From: JAWPMT01 sp965215825
GTDB taxonomy: Bacteria; Bacteroidota; Bacteroidia; Cytophagales; Cyclobacteriaceae
NCBI GenBank assembly: GCA_965215825.1
Contig: CBDCEM010000003.1
Coordinates: 682,001-746,000, forward strand
Direction: 5' to 3'
Length of the DNA stretch: 64,000 nt
Part shown: positions 8,681-18,122 of the stretch, piece after piece
How the letters are laid out: every line of letters begins with the position of its first letter
Numbering within the stretch: the first letter of the stretch is position 1
The notes under the pieces: generated by a model
The model's database searches: none
Seen by the model: only the letters and a program-made list of their open reading frames with translations
What the model was told of the DNA's origin: nothing
Made by a program: the position numbers and the translations under genes

Positions 8681-11600
8681 ATGAGAAGATCACTCCTAGC
8701 CCTCCTCGCCATTTGCTTTCTCCTGGTAGATGCCGACGCACAACGAAGAAAAAGAAGAAATACTTCGCCGCCAGCACCCAATTTTGAAGCTGAGCAATTT
8801 CATGGATTGCAATGGCGGAACCTGGGGCCTTATCGAGGGGGGCGTGCTAACGCCATTTCAGGGGTGATCGGTGATGATAATACCTACTATGCGGGATACA
8901 CAGGAGGAGGAGTTTGGAAAACCATAGATGGCGGTGCCAGTTGGGAAAATCTGTCTGATGGTCCGTTTACCGTTGGATCCATTGGGGACATTGCCGTGAG
9001 TGAATCTGATCCCAATGTGATTCTGGTAGGCACTGGAGAGCATGCCGTACGGGGAGTTATGACTTCCTATGGCGATGGTGTTTACAAATCTCTGGATGCC
9101 GGAGAAAGCTGGACTAAAGTAGGACTTGAAAAAACACGTCATATCTCTGATGTGATCATCCACCCTTCAGATTTCAATACCCTATATGTTGGAGCCCAGG
9201 GCGCCGTTCATGGTCCTTCTCCTGATCGAGGGGTGTACAAATCTATGGATGGTGGACAAACCTGGAATAAGACCCTCTACATTGATGAAAATACCGGCAT
9301 ATCCAGCCTGCAGATGGACATGACTAACCCCAGGGTATTGTACGCAGCCACCTGGCAACATCGACGATATCCGTGGAAGGTGGAAAGTGGTGGTTCAGGT
9401 TCCGGTGTATACAAGTCTACCGATGGAGGAGACACCTGGACCAAAATTGTGAAAGGACTACCGGAAGTCATGGGGAAAATCGGCCTCTCTGTTTCTCGCG
9501 CTAATCCAAACCGTGTATTTGCTCTGGTGGAAGCGGAAAAATCGGAATCAGGCATGTACCGTTCTGACGATGGCGGCATGTCCTGGCAGTTGATGTCCAA
9601 CAACCAAACCATCACGGCTCGCTCCTGGTATTACATGGAAGTCTTTGCGGATCCTGGCAATGAAAACATCGTCTATGCGCTGAATGCGCCGTTAATGAAA
9701 TCAATCGACGGAGGAAAGACCTTTGAAAGCATGAGGGTGGTCCATGGTGACTGTCACGACTTCTGGATAAACCCATCCAACAGCAGCAATTTCGCCATGG
9801 CGGAAGATGGAGGAGCCACCATTAGTTATTCTGCGGGCAGAACCTGGTCTTCCCTGAACAATCAGCCAACGGCTCAGTTTTATCGGATTACTGCCGACAA
9901 GCGAGTGCCTTATTGGGTGTACAGTGGGCAACAGGATAATCTGTCTGTCGCCATGCCCTCAAGAAGCAAAAACTACGGAATCTTAAGCACTGATTGGTAC
10001 AATGGCCCCGGTTGTGAAAGTGCCATGGTGACCTTTGATAACCTCGAAAACCCAAGAATACTCTATGGAGGGTGCTTCAATGGCCGGATCAGTTTACTGG
10101 ATGTGGTGACCAAGGAAGCGAAGGACATCATGCCCTATCCTGAAACTGCTCTGGGGTATGAACCCAAGGACATGAAGTACCGGTTCAACTGGAATGCGCC
10201 CTTGATCAATTCCCCTCATGATGTGCAAACCATGTACTATGGGGGGAACGTGCTATTCAAAACAACCAATGGTGGCTTGAAATGGGAAGTCATCAGTGGA
10301 GACTTGACCAGGAACGATAAAGACAAGCAGGGACAGGGCGGAGGACCCTTCACCAATGAAGGAGCCGGTGGCGAAAACTATAATACGATTTACTACATCG
10401 CGGAATCACCTCATGAGAAGGGTGTGTTCTACACAGGGACTGATGGCGGTATGATCCAGCTCACCAGAGATGGCGGTCAATCCTGGACAGACATCACGCC
10501 GGAAGGCCTTCCCGAAACGATGGTCCACGCCATCGAAGTTTCCCCTCACGATCCTGCTACCGTTTATTTCGCTTCCACCCGATACAAGTTCAATGACTAT
10601 CGAAACTACAGCTATAAATCCACAGATTACGGCACGACCTGGACCAAAATAGGGGATGACATACGTGTTGACGACTTTTTCAAGGTGATTCGGGAAGATC
10701 CTAAGGTTCCTGGTTTGTTATACGCCGGAGCGGAAAGAGGATTTTATATCTCCTTAAACGGTGGTAAAAACTTTCACCATTTTCAACAAAACTTACCAGC
10801 CGTACCCATTACGGATCTCACTATTCGAGACAATGACATTGCGATATCGACAGCAGGACGAGGCTTTTGGATTTTAGATGATATTTCCGCACTTCAGCAA
10901 TCCAAAGGTGAACTATCTGGTGCATCCAGGTTATTTGAACCCAAAACACACTATCGCTTGTTTGGAAACCCTCCTTTCTATCTGGTCACGGAATATGCCT
11001 ATGGTAAGAATCCTGCGGAAGGCGTAACGCTGGATTATTATTTGCCTGAGATCGACGACCGGGAACTGACCCTGGAGATCTTTGATTCAAATGGTGAAAT
11101 TGCGAGGAAACTGGAAGGAACTACAGAGGAAATCCCAGTTCAGCTGGCTGGAGGTCGAGGAAATATCCCACTCCCAAACACGACGAAACTCCCCATGAAA
11201 AAAGGACTGAATCGATTCACCTGGGATTTCCGAACCAATGGACTTACCAAAGTGCCAGATGTCTTTATCCTTGGAGCAGACTACAGAGGTCATCGCGTCG
11301 CTCCGGGGGAGTTTACAGCTAAACTCACATACGGTGAAGAAGTTTCGGAAGTGACCCTTACCATTTTGAATCCACCGGAGATGAACATCTCTGCCGATGC
11401 CTGGAAAAGTCAACAGCAATTGATGTCTGAAATCGAAGGTAGAATCAACGAGATCCATGACCGGATCAATACCACTATGGACATGAGTGAGCGCTTACGA
11501 TCCATTTCAGAGCAACTGGAAGAGTTGAATGGAGTAGACGATTTGAAAGAAGCGGGTGAAGATTTGTCTGAAAAAATTGAAGAATGGCGATCAAAAGTCA

Positions 11601-11875
11601 TTGAGTTGAGACAAAAGGGATTTCAGGATGCAATCAACTGGCCATCCGGTATGAATTCGGAATTCTTCCTGATCCGGAATAACCTCGATACTTATGAGCC
11701 CAGTATTCCTGAAGGCTACAAAACCCGATTCAATGACCTGGACAAGCAATGGCAATCGCACAAACAGATTTATCAACAGATCATGGATGGTGATGTGGAA
11801 TCGTTCAATGAGTTGTTCCGAAACAAACAGCTTCCAGCATTGCAAAAAGACATTGAGGAGCCATTGAATAATTGA
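8681..11875 (+). CDS. Secreted VPS10/BNR-repeat beta-propeller protein
   Basis: A 1064-residue exported protein. A signal peptide (cleavage near residue 20, after DADA) is followed by a basic patch and then a long array of Asp-box/BNR repeats, each with an S/TxDGGxxW turn (for example TIDGGASW, SLDAGESW, SMDGGQTW, STDGGDTW, SDDGGMSW, TRDGGQSW). These form one or two sortilin-like propellers over about residues 40-760. The last 300 residues hold beta-sandwich and helical segments (the LEELNGVDDLKEAGEDLSEKI region is coiled-coil-like). Databases often call this family glycosyl hydrolase, but no hydrolase active site is visible and activity should not be assumed. Monocistronic; a terminator follows. 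Confidence 0.82.
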   Translation: MRRSLLALLAICFLLVDADAQRRKRRNTSPPAPNFEAEQFHGLQWRNLGPYRGGRANAISGVIGDDNTYYAGYTGGGVWKTIDGGASWENLSDGPFTVGSIGDIAVSESDPNVILVGTGEHAVRGVMTSYGDGVYKSLDAGESWTKVGLEKTRHISDVIIHPSDFNTLYVGAQGAVHGPSPDRGVYKSMDGGQTWNKTLYIDENTGISSLQMDMTNPRVLYAATWQHRRYPWKVESGGSGSGVYKSTDGGDTWTKIVKGLPEVMGKIGLSVSRANPNRVFALVEAEKSESGMYRSDDGGMSWQLMSNNQTITARSWYYMEVFADPGNENIVYALNAPLMKSIDGGKTFESMRVVHGDCHDFWINPSNSSNFAMAEDGGATISYSAGRTWSSLNNQPTAQFYRITADKRVPYWVYSGQQDNLSVAMPSRSKNYGILSTDWYNGPGCESAMVTFDNLENPRILYGGCFNGRISLLDVVTKEAKDIMPYPETALGYEPKDMKYRFNWNAPLINSPHDVQTMYYGGNVLFKTTNGGLKWEVISGDLTRNDKDKQGQGGGPFTNEGAGGENYNTIYYIAESPHEKGVFYTGTDGGMIQLTRDGGQSWTDITPEGLPETMVHAIEVSPHDPATVYFASTRYKFNDYRNYSYKSTDYGTTWTKIGDDIRVDDFFKVIREDPKVPGLLYAGAERGFYISLNGGKNFHHFQQNLPAVPITDLTIRDNDIAISTAGRGFWILDDISALQQSKGELSGASRLFEPKTHYRLFGNPPFYLVTEYAYGKNPAEGVTLDYYLPEIDDRELTLEIFDSNGEIARKLEGTTEEIPVQLAGGRGNIPLPNTTKLPMKKGLNRFTWDFRTNGLTKVPDVFILGADYRGHRVAPGEFTAKLTYGEEVSEVTLTILNPPEMNISADAWKSQQQLMSEIEGRINEIHDRINTTMDMSERLRSISEQLEELNGVDDLKEAGEDLSEKIEEWRSKVIELRQKGFQDAINWPSGMNSEFFLIRNNLDTYEPSIPEGYKTRFNDLDKQWQSHKQIYQQIMDGDVESFNELFRNKQLPALQKDIEEPLNN

Positions 11876-11925
11876 TGAGTGTGAAAAGAACTTTAAGTTC
11901 CTCACAAGGATGTTGAGATAAAGTG

Positions 11926-11950
11926 TCGCCATGATAGGCGATTTCTTTTT
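11926..11950 (+). terminator. Intrinsic terminator after the BNR-propeller gene
   Basis: TCGCC (11926-11930), loop ATGATA and GGCGA (11937-11941) form a short GC-rich stem followed at once by TTTCTTTTT. It lies 50 bp after the stop codon. A smaller GAACTT/AAGTTC hairpin precedes it. Confidence 0.55.
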
Positions 11951-12114
11951 GATTTCTTCTACTTCTGCTAAGTACGAATTTGGCTGTTACAATGGACTTC
12001 TTACTGTATTGACCTTATTTCATACTTTTATAGCACTTTTTTCAGTCGGTAAAATCGTGCTGCAGGCAAACTCAGAAGATAGTTTTGGGTTGAAATAATC
12101 CAAGCATTATAATT

Positions 12115-12519
12115 ATGAATAAGCAAGTATTTTCAATCATCTGTTTTCTTGTCATTTCCTTCAGTTCGTTGGCCCAGGAATCTGAGTCCGCCTTTGAATT
12201 GAGAAGGACTATTCTTTTGGAGCAGGATTCCAATCCTGAGGAGGTAATCTTAACTATGCCGGAAAATACGAAGCGTTTTCGGTTGCAAATTGGCAGTACT
12301 ATAAGTGATGGGGAACTGACGATTGAGTTCTATGATCCTAATGGTAAAAAGCAAGGGAACTTCACGGTCGGGACTCAAATGAAAAGTGAGAAGAGGGAAA
12401 TAGTCAAAGGTAATATTCATAAATCATGGCAAGAGCCTCTTTCGGGAGATTGGAGAGTCCGAATTATTCCGTTTGAAACGACCGGTGAGATCAATATTGA
12501 GTCAGTAGTCTTTGAATGA
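12115..12519 (+). CDS. Secreted hypothetical protein
   Basis: A 134-residue protein with a clear signal peptide (cleavage after LAQ near residue 20). The mature part is all-beta in character (TKRFRLQIGSTISDGELTIEFYDPNG, then SGDWRVRIIPFETTGEI), like a small C-terminal beta-sandwich or P-domain-like unit. It lies 9 bp upstream of the LuxR-type membrane regulator, so the two are probably cotranscribed and it may take part in the signal that regulator senses. A TAGTTTTG at 12080-12087 resembles a -7 box, but no -33 element was found. Confidence 0.65.
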   Translation: MNKQVFSIICFLVISFSSLAQESESAFELRRTILLEQDSNPEEVILTMPENTKRFRLQIGSTISDGELTIEFYDPNGKKQGNFTVGTQMKSEKREIVKGNIHKSWQEPLSGDWRVRIIPFETTGEINIESVVFE

Positions 12520-12528
12520 GAGCAGTGC

Positions 12529-13526
12529 ATGACAATACCAGCGTTTAAATACATACGCATTGTTTTAGGACTTGCAGCGAGTACTGTTCAGGTTTTGGAC
12601 GTTGTTGGTCAAAGTGCTCGCATAGAGGGACAACTATCCATTGATGATACCTGGGAACGAACTATCTATATCTCCCATATCCCATCTATGGAGGAAATGC
12701 ATCATATGTCAAATAAGATGATCATTGCTCAGTCTGAAATTGACAGTACCAACCATTTCAGTTTTGATCTGGATTTCCTGCCAGAAGAAGATCATCTATA
12801 TCGCCTGCATCTCGTTAAAAAAGGAGATTCACCTGCAAGCCTGGTTATTGGAGGTAGAAATGAAAATCACTTGTTTTTGATGCTCAATCGTTCTTCCCAG
12901 ATTGAACTTAAAAGCGCTGTGTCCCGCCCTCCATTCCGTCACATTACTTTCTATCAATCCAATGAGAACAATGCTCTCCATCAAATTGCACGATTAGTCC
13001 ACCGTTCTGATAGTATTGCAGGAGAAAGTTCTGCTTCTAAAAGAACCTTAATAGAAGAACAATTGCAGCGAGACCTCCTGTTGATTGCAGATACTTCCAA
13101 ACATTTGCTGGTAAGTTTATATGCGCTACATCATAGCAATTTCGCTTCTGAGTACGCGTCTCGAATGGACTACTATCAATCCTACATTGAAAAATGGGGT
13201 GATCAGGAAAATGACTATTTCCATTCATTTACAAAGGAATTCCAGGCACCTGGCCCACGCAATTATTGGCTGGTAATTGGAGGACTCATATTGTTAATAC
13301 TGGTTTTGGTCACTTGGATAATGCGAAGAAGTCGGTTAGGTAAGAGCAACCGAAACATTGAAAAACTAAGTATTCAGGAAAAGAAGGTATACCAACATTT
13401 GCTTCAGGGCGCCTCAAATCAGGAAATAGCCAATCAACTCAAATCGGTCTAAGTACCGTAAAGACTCATGTGAGTAGTATCTATTCAAAATTAAGGATCA
13501 AGTCGAGAAGAGAGATTGCCGAATGA
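12529..13526 (+). pseudogene. LuxR-type membrane regulator, frameshifted in its HTH
   Basis: A sensor-regulator with an N-terminal export segment, about 220 residues outside the membrane, one helix (WLVIGGLILLILVLVTWIM, about residues 245-265) and a LuxR/GerE HTH at the C-terminus. The first frame runs LSIQEKKVYQHLLQGASNQEIANQL and stops after KSV at 13452. The rest of the HTH (IGLSTVKTHVSSIYSKLRIK, then SRREIAE and TGA at 13524) follows in the -1 frame. Restoring one A to the AAA at 13441-13443 gives an intact ANQLKIGLSTVKTHV. One lost base in a homopolymer, or a base-calling error, explains it. As read, the protein would lack its recognition helix. Confidence 0.75.
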
Positions 13527-13535
13527 TATATACGA

Positions 13536-13976
13536 CTACTGAGCCTCTGAAAACCGCTTAAAATTTTCCATCCATTTTCTGGCAGGCTTTTTATAAGCTC
13601 CGGGGAAAAGGATCGCGATGAGTCTGGGCATTACCCAATTGATTCGAGTATAATCAACTTTCCAGGAGTAGCGCGTCTTCTTTTCTCCCAGTGCTTCAAA
13701 GGTGCACTTCATGGTGTTATCCATGTGTTTGTGGTGATAAAAAGCCTCAAACGAATTGGGTAGATCATTGTGAAGCACGGTCTCCGTAAGTTCCATCTCA
13801 TGCTTTCCATGCTGATAGTACATTTTGGAAACGGCATCCTTCAGCCCCGCTTTGCCACTGATTAATTCCTTCTTGACAAACCCTTCCTGATATTCCCCCA
13901 GGTACTTGGGATCAGCGAAAAGCCGTGTTACAATGTCAATGGATTGGTCTATATCAATATGCCCCTCGAATTTCAT
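13536..13976 (-). CDS. SRPBCC-family protein
   Basis: A 146-residue soluble protein with a START/polyketide-cyclase-like helix-grip fold: a first strand (KFEGHIDIDQS), the helix-loop-helix TRLFADPKYLGEYQEGF, antiparallel strands through the middle and a C-terminal helix (ARKWMENFKRFSE). Such proteins bind hydrophobic ligands; the ligand is unknown. It lies 83 bp downstream of the AraC-type gene at 14060-15154 on the same strand and may be its target. Confidence 0.75.
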   Translation of the reverse strand: MKFEGHIDIDQSIDIVTRLFADPKYLGEYQEGFVKKELISGKAGLKDAVSKMYYQHGKHEMELTETVLHNDLPNSFEAFYHHKHMDNTMKCTFEALGEKKTRYSWKVDYTRINWVMPRLIAILFPGAYKKPARKWMENFKRFSEAQ

Positions 13977-14059
13977 AGGTCTTTATCATTTGGTTCGCTA
14001 CAATTTTATGGAGATTGAGACCGCCACAGGTTACCAAACCTTTTTGTAACCTCCCTTTT

Positions 14060-15154
14060 TTAGGGTTTTTTCAAAATATCCTGAAAATACTCCGATGGGG
14101 ACTGTCCAGTGAGCTTTTTGAAGGTCCGGTAAAAACTCACTTTGTTGTTGAATCCCGATTGCATACCCAACTGGATGAGTTGAACCTCCTGATTCTTTGG
14201 GTCGCTCATAAGCTGTTTGACCTCTTCAACCCGGTATTGATTGAGCAGCCCTTTGAAGTTGGTACCAAAACTTTGATTGATCACTTCAGAAACACGGCTC
14301 TTCGAAAGTCCGATAGATTGGGAGAAAATGTCCAGACTTATATCGTCCTGTAAAAAGACCCTTTCTTGTTCCAATTGTTCTTTTATGAGGATGACGTCTT
14401 TTTTAAGTTGAGTTAGATTCGGATCGAATTTTCTGGTGCCATTTTCAAGCAATTTTGATTGAGTCAAAAAAGTATAAGCGATAGACTGTATTAGAAAGGT
14501 CATCAACAACATGCTCGATTCATTGACCCATGGAAATTCCACTAAACCAGAAGGCCTTAAAAAGAAATGTAGCAACTGAATACATAAAAGCCCCGCGTAC
14601 AGGTACAATACCCTCAGGTAACCATTGGCCAGTACATTGGTTTTGATATGCACACTGTAGTAACTCAAAGTTCTGATACTTAGGAACAGGTAAATGCCAA
14701 TGTACAGGAAGAATGAGAGGAAAAACCAGAAATTGAAGCTTAGGTACGAAGGCACATAGTCGATGAATTGGGTAACCTGTTCCACCTTTTCAGGGCCCGA
14801 AAGCAGGTAGAAAGGCAGGTTCATCAGTAGCATCAACACAAAAGGAATGCTGTGCCACAAGTTCTTTCTTGTCAATTGGAAATCCGGTTGGAGAATAGAC
14901 AGAGCTAGCAAATAGAGGATAGGCGACTTGATGAAATTGAGAGGGTAACTAATGCCGAGAATGTGCGGCATTTCGGACATCAAGCCGGACTCTGCAATTA
15001 ACCTTTCTACCAGAGTGAAGCCCTCGATAAACAAAAATGAAGCGAACAACTTTGAAGGCAGATCTTTCTTTCGCAAGCCTAAGATAATCGCAAGAAACAG
15101 TGCTTGTAAAGCACCAAAAGCGATAAGGAGATGGAAGAGTAAAGTCAGATCCAT
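14060..15154 (-). CDS. AraC-family regulator with seven-helix membrane N-terminus
   Basis: A 364-residue protein. Residues 1-235 hold about seven hydrophobic helices; the remainder is cytosolic and ends in an AraC domain with both HTHs (ISLDIFSQSIGLSKSRVSEV and LIQLGMQSGFNNKVSFYRTF, then KKLTGQSPSEYF). This architecture is frequent in Bacteroidota; the signal is unknown. It is a paralogue of the gene at 38570-39634, with the same length and domain order. Confidence 0.87.
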   Translation of the reverse strand: MDLTLLFHLLIAFGALQALFLAIILGLRKKDLPSKLFASFLFIEGFTLVERLIAESGLMSEMPHILGISYPLNFIKSPILYLLALSILQPDFQLTRKNLWHSIPFVLMLLMNLPFYLLSGPEKVEQVTQFIDYVPSYLSFNFWFFLSFFLYIGIYLFLSIRTLSYYSVHIKTNVLANGYLRVLYLYAGLLCIQLLHFFLRPSGLVEFPWVNESSMLLMTFLIQSIAYTFLTQSKLLENGTRKFDPNLTQLKKDVILIKEQLEQERVFLQDDISLDIFSQSIGLSKSRVSEVINQSFGTNFKGLLNQYRVEEVKQLMSDPKNQEVQLIQLGMQSGFNNKVSFYRTFKKLTGQSPSEYFQDILKKP

Positions 15155-15254
15155 GGATTAGGCAATAGTAATGCCTGTCGTTGAATCGACCATAATACCG
15201 ACTGTGAATTCGATACTGTTTTAAATAACCCGATAATATTGAAACGAGTGATAA

Positions 15255-15282
15255 AAAAGGTCCGACATGTGCCGGACCTTTT
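15255..15282 (-). terminator. Intrinsic terminator of the DPP IV gene
   Basis: AAAAGGTCCG (15255-15264) and CGGACCTTTT (15273-15282) are perfect arms around an 8-base loop. Read on the minus strand the stem ends in a run of six T, 40 bp after the peptidase stop codon. The A-run on the other side may also let it stop plus-strand transcription. Confidence 0.8.
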
Positions 15283-15321
15283 GTGATGCCTCATTGTATT
15301 AATATTGTGAGTATTCTCATA

Positions 15322-17568
15322 CTAATTGGTAGGAAGGTTTTTCAGAAAGAAATTGTTGATCATGGTATATAAGTGCCTTCTCGTATTCGCTCCTTCATAG
15401 ATACCATGAGACCGGTTGGGGTAAGCCATCATTTCAAATTGCTTGTTCTGACTAATCAGCTCATTGACCAGCATCTCTGTGTTCTGATAGTGAACGTTAT
15501 CGTCTCCGGTACCATGAACCAGTAAAAGTTTGCCTTTTAGGTTTTTGGCATGCGTAATAGGAGAACCAGCAATAAAATCCTCTTTATTCTCTTGTGGCAG
15601 ACCCATATATCGTTCCTGATAAATATTGTCGTAAGTGAGCTGATAAGCCACAGGTGCCACAGAAACACCGGCACTGAATACATCAGGATATTGAAACATA
15701 AGGTTTAATGTAGAAGAGCCACCACCACTCCATCCCCAAACACCGACACGATCTTCATCGATATAGGGGAATTTGGCAATTTCTATTGCCGCCTGAGCCT
15801 GGTCTTGGATGTTAATCCTACCAATCTGCCGATAGATGGACTTTCTCCAATTGGAACCCTTGAGACAGGGAGTTCCGCGAGGGTCAATGGCAATTACGAC
15901 ATAACCTTGTTGCGCCAGAAAGATGTTCCACAAACCAACATAAGAATCTGTTGCTTGCTGTCCCCAGGGTTCTCCATAAAGGTGGAAGATTACAGGATAC
16001 TTAGATCCTTCGTCAAAGTTGAGTGGTTTGATCATTCTTCCGTCTACCCGAATTCCGTCTGCCGTTTCCACACTAAAGAATTCAACCTCAGGTAAGTCCA
16101 GGCTGTTTAATTCTTCCAGATATCCGTTGTTGTCAATTAGCGTGCGGATTGTCTTATGGTCGGGTAGGGAGATAAGCCTTACACTACCAGGGTGCATGGC
16201 ACTGGTATGTGTGTGAAAGGCATATTTTCCATTAGGGGAGATATTATAGTTATTGATGCCTTCGTACGCGGTGGGGGTAAGTCGTTTGTCACGTTTCTTT
16301 CCACCTAAGTCTACCGTATAAAGGTATCGCTGTGTCGTATTGTCTGGAGAGGCGATGTAGTACAGGTTCTTTTTGTTGTTTCCTGCGACAGAAGCCACAT
16401 CATAGGTGCCAGGTGAGACCAGTGTTTTGCTTCCATTTGATAAATTTACCTTGTAGGCGTTCCTCCAATCATCTTCCGTCAGCCTCAATACCGACTTTCC
16501 TCCATCTATAAGTTTTAAATCGTTATCTCCCCAATGCGAACTCGATCTATCCGGATATTGAATATCCACCCAGCTGTCCTCTTTCTCTTCATATAGCAAA
16601 GTCGTTTGTTGGGTTGAGGGCTGATGTAACCATATTTTTAGGTGATTTTGCTTCCGGTTGAGTTGCTGGATCAGCAATTGATCTTCACTTACCCATTGTA
16701 TGGCGGGAATGTAATTTTGAACTGTACTTCCTTCCAGTTCAACCCAATTCGTATTTCCTGTTTTGGTATCTACCAGACCAATCTTTGCGGATGAGGGATC
16801 TTGTCCTACTTTTGGATACTGCACAGGTAGCACTTTGGAATAAACTGAGTCAGTATTATTGATCATGTTAAAAACGCCGATGGTCGAAGCATCCAATTGC
16901 CAGTACGCGATCTTTGATGCATCCGGACTCCACCTAAAGCCATCTCTACAACCAAACTCTTCTTCATAGACCCAATCGAACGTGCCATTGATGATGTTAT
17001 TGGTGCCATCGCTGGTCAATTGAGTAACCTCACCAGTTGTGAAATCCTCTTTATAAACATTGAAGTCCACTACATAAGCAACAAAGCTGTTGTCAATGGA
17101 AAATTTGGCAAACATCAAGGAGGAAGCTGGTGAGCTTTTGCCGATCTGAGAGAGCCTGTTGGTTGTTAAATCATAAACCCAGTAGTCGCCTTTGGTATTG
17201 GATCGCCACACCCTTTTTGAATTGGTGAAAATCAATACTTTACTTTCGTCATTGGACAGGGTGAATTCCTCGATAGAAAGTGGCTCGTTTTGGTTGGCCG
17301 GAGTAAGTTGTGTGCTTGATAAGAAGGTGGATCGTACAGCATTCGAAGAACTGTACCTGATCATCTCGTTTTTTCCATCATCATCCCTTTCTATGATGAT
17401 GTAAGATGCACCTTCTTCAATCCACTTTACGGGTGATTGATAGTCTTGCCGAAACTCAGACCGGTCGTAGATACGATCCAATGTAAGTAAGCCCGATCCT
17501 TGAGAATTTTGCGCCTTAACGGATAAAGTAACCAGGAAGGCTACAATCAGGGTGAGGAAGTTTTTCAT
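15322..17568 (-). CDS. Dipeptidyl peptidase IV-type S9 serine peptidase, exported
   Basis: A 748-residue exported prolyl peptidase that removes Xaa-Pro or Xaa-Ala dipeptides from peptide N-termini. A signal peptide covers residues 1-19. The N-terminal eight-blade propeller carries the DPP IV signature DWVYEEEF, whose Glu pair binds the substrate amino group. The C-terminal alpha/beta hydrolase domain has GWSGGGSS (Ser 614), GTGDDNVHY (Asp 689) and RSHGIY (His 721), so the triad is complete. Length matches periplasmic DPP IV of Bacteroidota. It is divergent from the PadR gene, with 221 bp between, and has its own terminator, so it is probably monocistronic. Confidence 0.92.
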   Translation of the reverse strand: MKNFLTLIVAFLVTLSVKAQNSQGSGLLTLDRIYDRSEFRQDYQSPVKWIEEGASYIIIERDDDGKNEMIRYSSSNAVRSTFLSSTQLTPANQNEPLSIEEFTLSNDESKVLIFTNSKRVWRSNTKGDYWVYDLTTNRLSQIGKSSPASSLMFAKFSIDNSFVAYVVDFNVYKEDFTTGEVTQLTSDGTNNIINGTFDWVYEEEFGCRDGFRWSPDASKIAYWQLDASTIGVFNMINNTDSVYSKVLPVQYPKVGQDPSSAKIGLVDTKTGNTNWVELEGSTVQNYIPAIQWVSEDQLLIQQLNRKQNHLKIWLHQPSTQQTTLLYEEKEDSWVDIQYPDRSSSHWGDNDLKLIDGGKSVLRLTEDDWRNAYKVNLSNGSKTLVSPGTYDVASVAGNNKKNLYYIASPDNTTQRYLYTVDLGGKKRDKRLTPTAYEGINNYNISPNGKYAFHTHTSAMHPGSVRLISLPDHKTIRTLIDNNGYLEELNSLDLPEVEFFSVETADGIRVDGRMIKPLNFDEGSKYPVIFHLYGEPWGQQATDSYVGLWNIFLAQQGYVVIAIDPRGTPCLKGSNWRKSIYRQIGRINIQDQAQAAIEIAKFPYIDEDRVGVWGWSGGGSSTLNLMFQYPDVFSAGVSVAPVAYQLTYDNIYQERYMGLPQENKEDFIAGSPITHAKNLKGKLLLVHGTGDDNVHYQNTEMLVNELISQNKQFEMMAYPNRSHGIYEGANTRRHLYTMINNFFLKNLPTN

Positions 17569-17733
17569 GTTTATAGATTGAAAGTTGGGTTGTACGGCTT
17601 TTTCGGTGGCGTACGATCATTTTTTGGTGCTGGCTAAAATAGTGAACTCTATTGCTCCTGGCAAGATGTATGATCTGAACAGCATATCAGGATACAAATA
17701 AGACGGCTGCTATCGTATTGTTTTTAAAAGTTA

Positions 17734-17777
17734 TTTCGACAATTATGAAAAATATATTAATTTCGTAATAGTCGAAA
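17734..17777. promoter_or_regulatory. Candidate PadR operator, 17-bp imperfect inverted repeat
   Basis: TTTCGACAATTATGAAA (17734-17750) and TTTCGTAATAGTCGAAA (17761-17777) are inverted copies matching at 15 of 17 positions with a 10-base AT spacer; each arm is itself nearly symmetric (TTTCG...CGAAA). It ends 12 bp before the PadR ATG, the usual place for PadR autoregulation. The half TTTCGTAATA recurs in the inverted repeat in front of the PadR gene at 58174. Confidence 0.65.
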
Positions 17778-17789
17778 AAATAAAAGGAA

Positions 17790-18122
17790 ATGAAAAGGAC
17801 TAACCTGGGTGAGCTGGAAGAGATCATTTTATTGATAGTAGCCAGCCTTCATGACAATGCTTACGGGATATTGATTCAGGAAGAGGTAGAATCACAGTGT
17901 GACCGGAAAATATCCATTAGTTCAGTTCATAATGTGCTTCACCGTCTAGCAGAAAAAGGCTTCCTGAGTTCCAGTTATAGTGATCCCACTCCGGAAAGAG
18001 GAGGGAAGCGGAAGTTGATATTCACACTGACGGCATCAGGTAAAAAGGCCATGGAAGAAGCAAAAAGCCTCCGGGACAAGCTTTGGAGCAATATTCCTTC
18101 AGTTAGACTCAGTAATTCATGA
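17790..18122 (+). CDS. PadR-family regulator of the adjacent permease
   Basis: A 110-residue winged-helix repressor of the short PadR type (LGELEEIILLIVASLHDNAYGILIQEEVE, then ISISSVHNVLHRLAEKGFLSS with the wing PERGGKRKLIFTLTASG). Its last four bases overlap the permease start (ATGA), so the two are translationally coupled. PadR proteins usually repress their own operon, and an inverted repeat just upstream fits. An AGG lies six bases before the ATG, a better Shine-Dalgarno than most genes here. Confidence 0.9.
   Translation: MKRTNLGELEEIILLIVASLHDNAYGILIQEEVESQCDRKISISSVHNVLHRLAEKGFLSSSYSDPTPERGGKRKLIFTLTASGKKAMEEAKSLRDKLWSNIPSVRLSNS

Noticed and set aside
8681..11875. Glycoside-hydrolase function for the BNR-propeller protein
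   Set aside because: The Asp-box repeats give a propeller, but no sialidase or other hydrolase catalytic set is visible.
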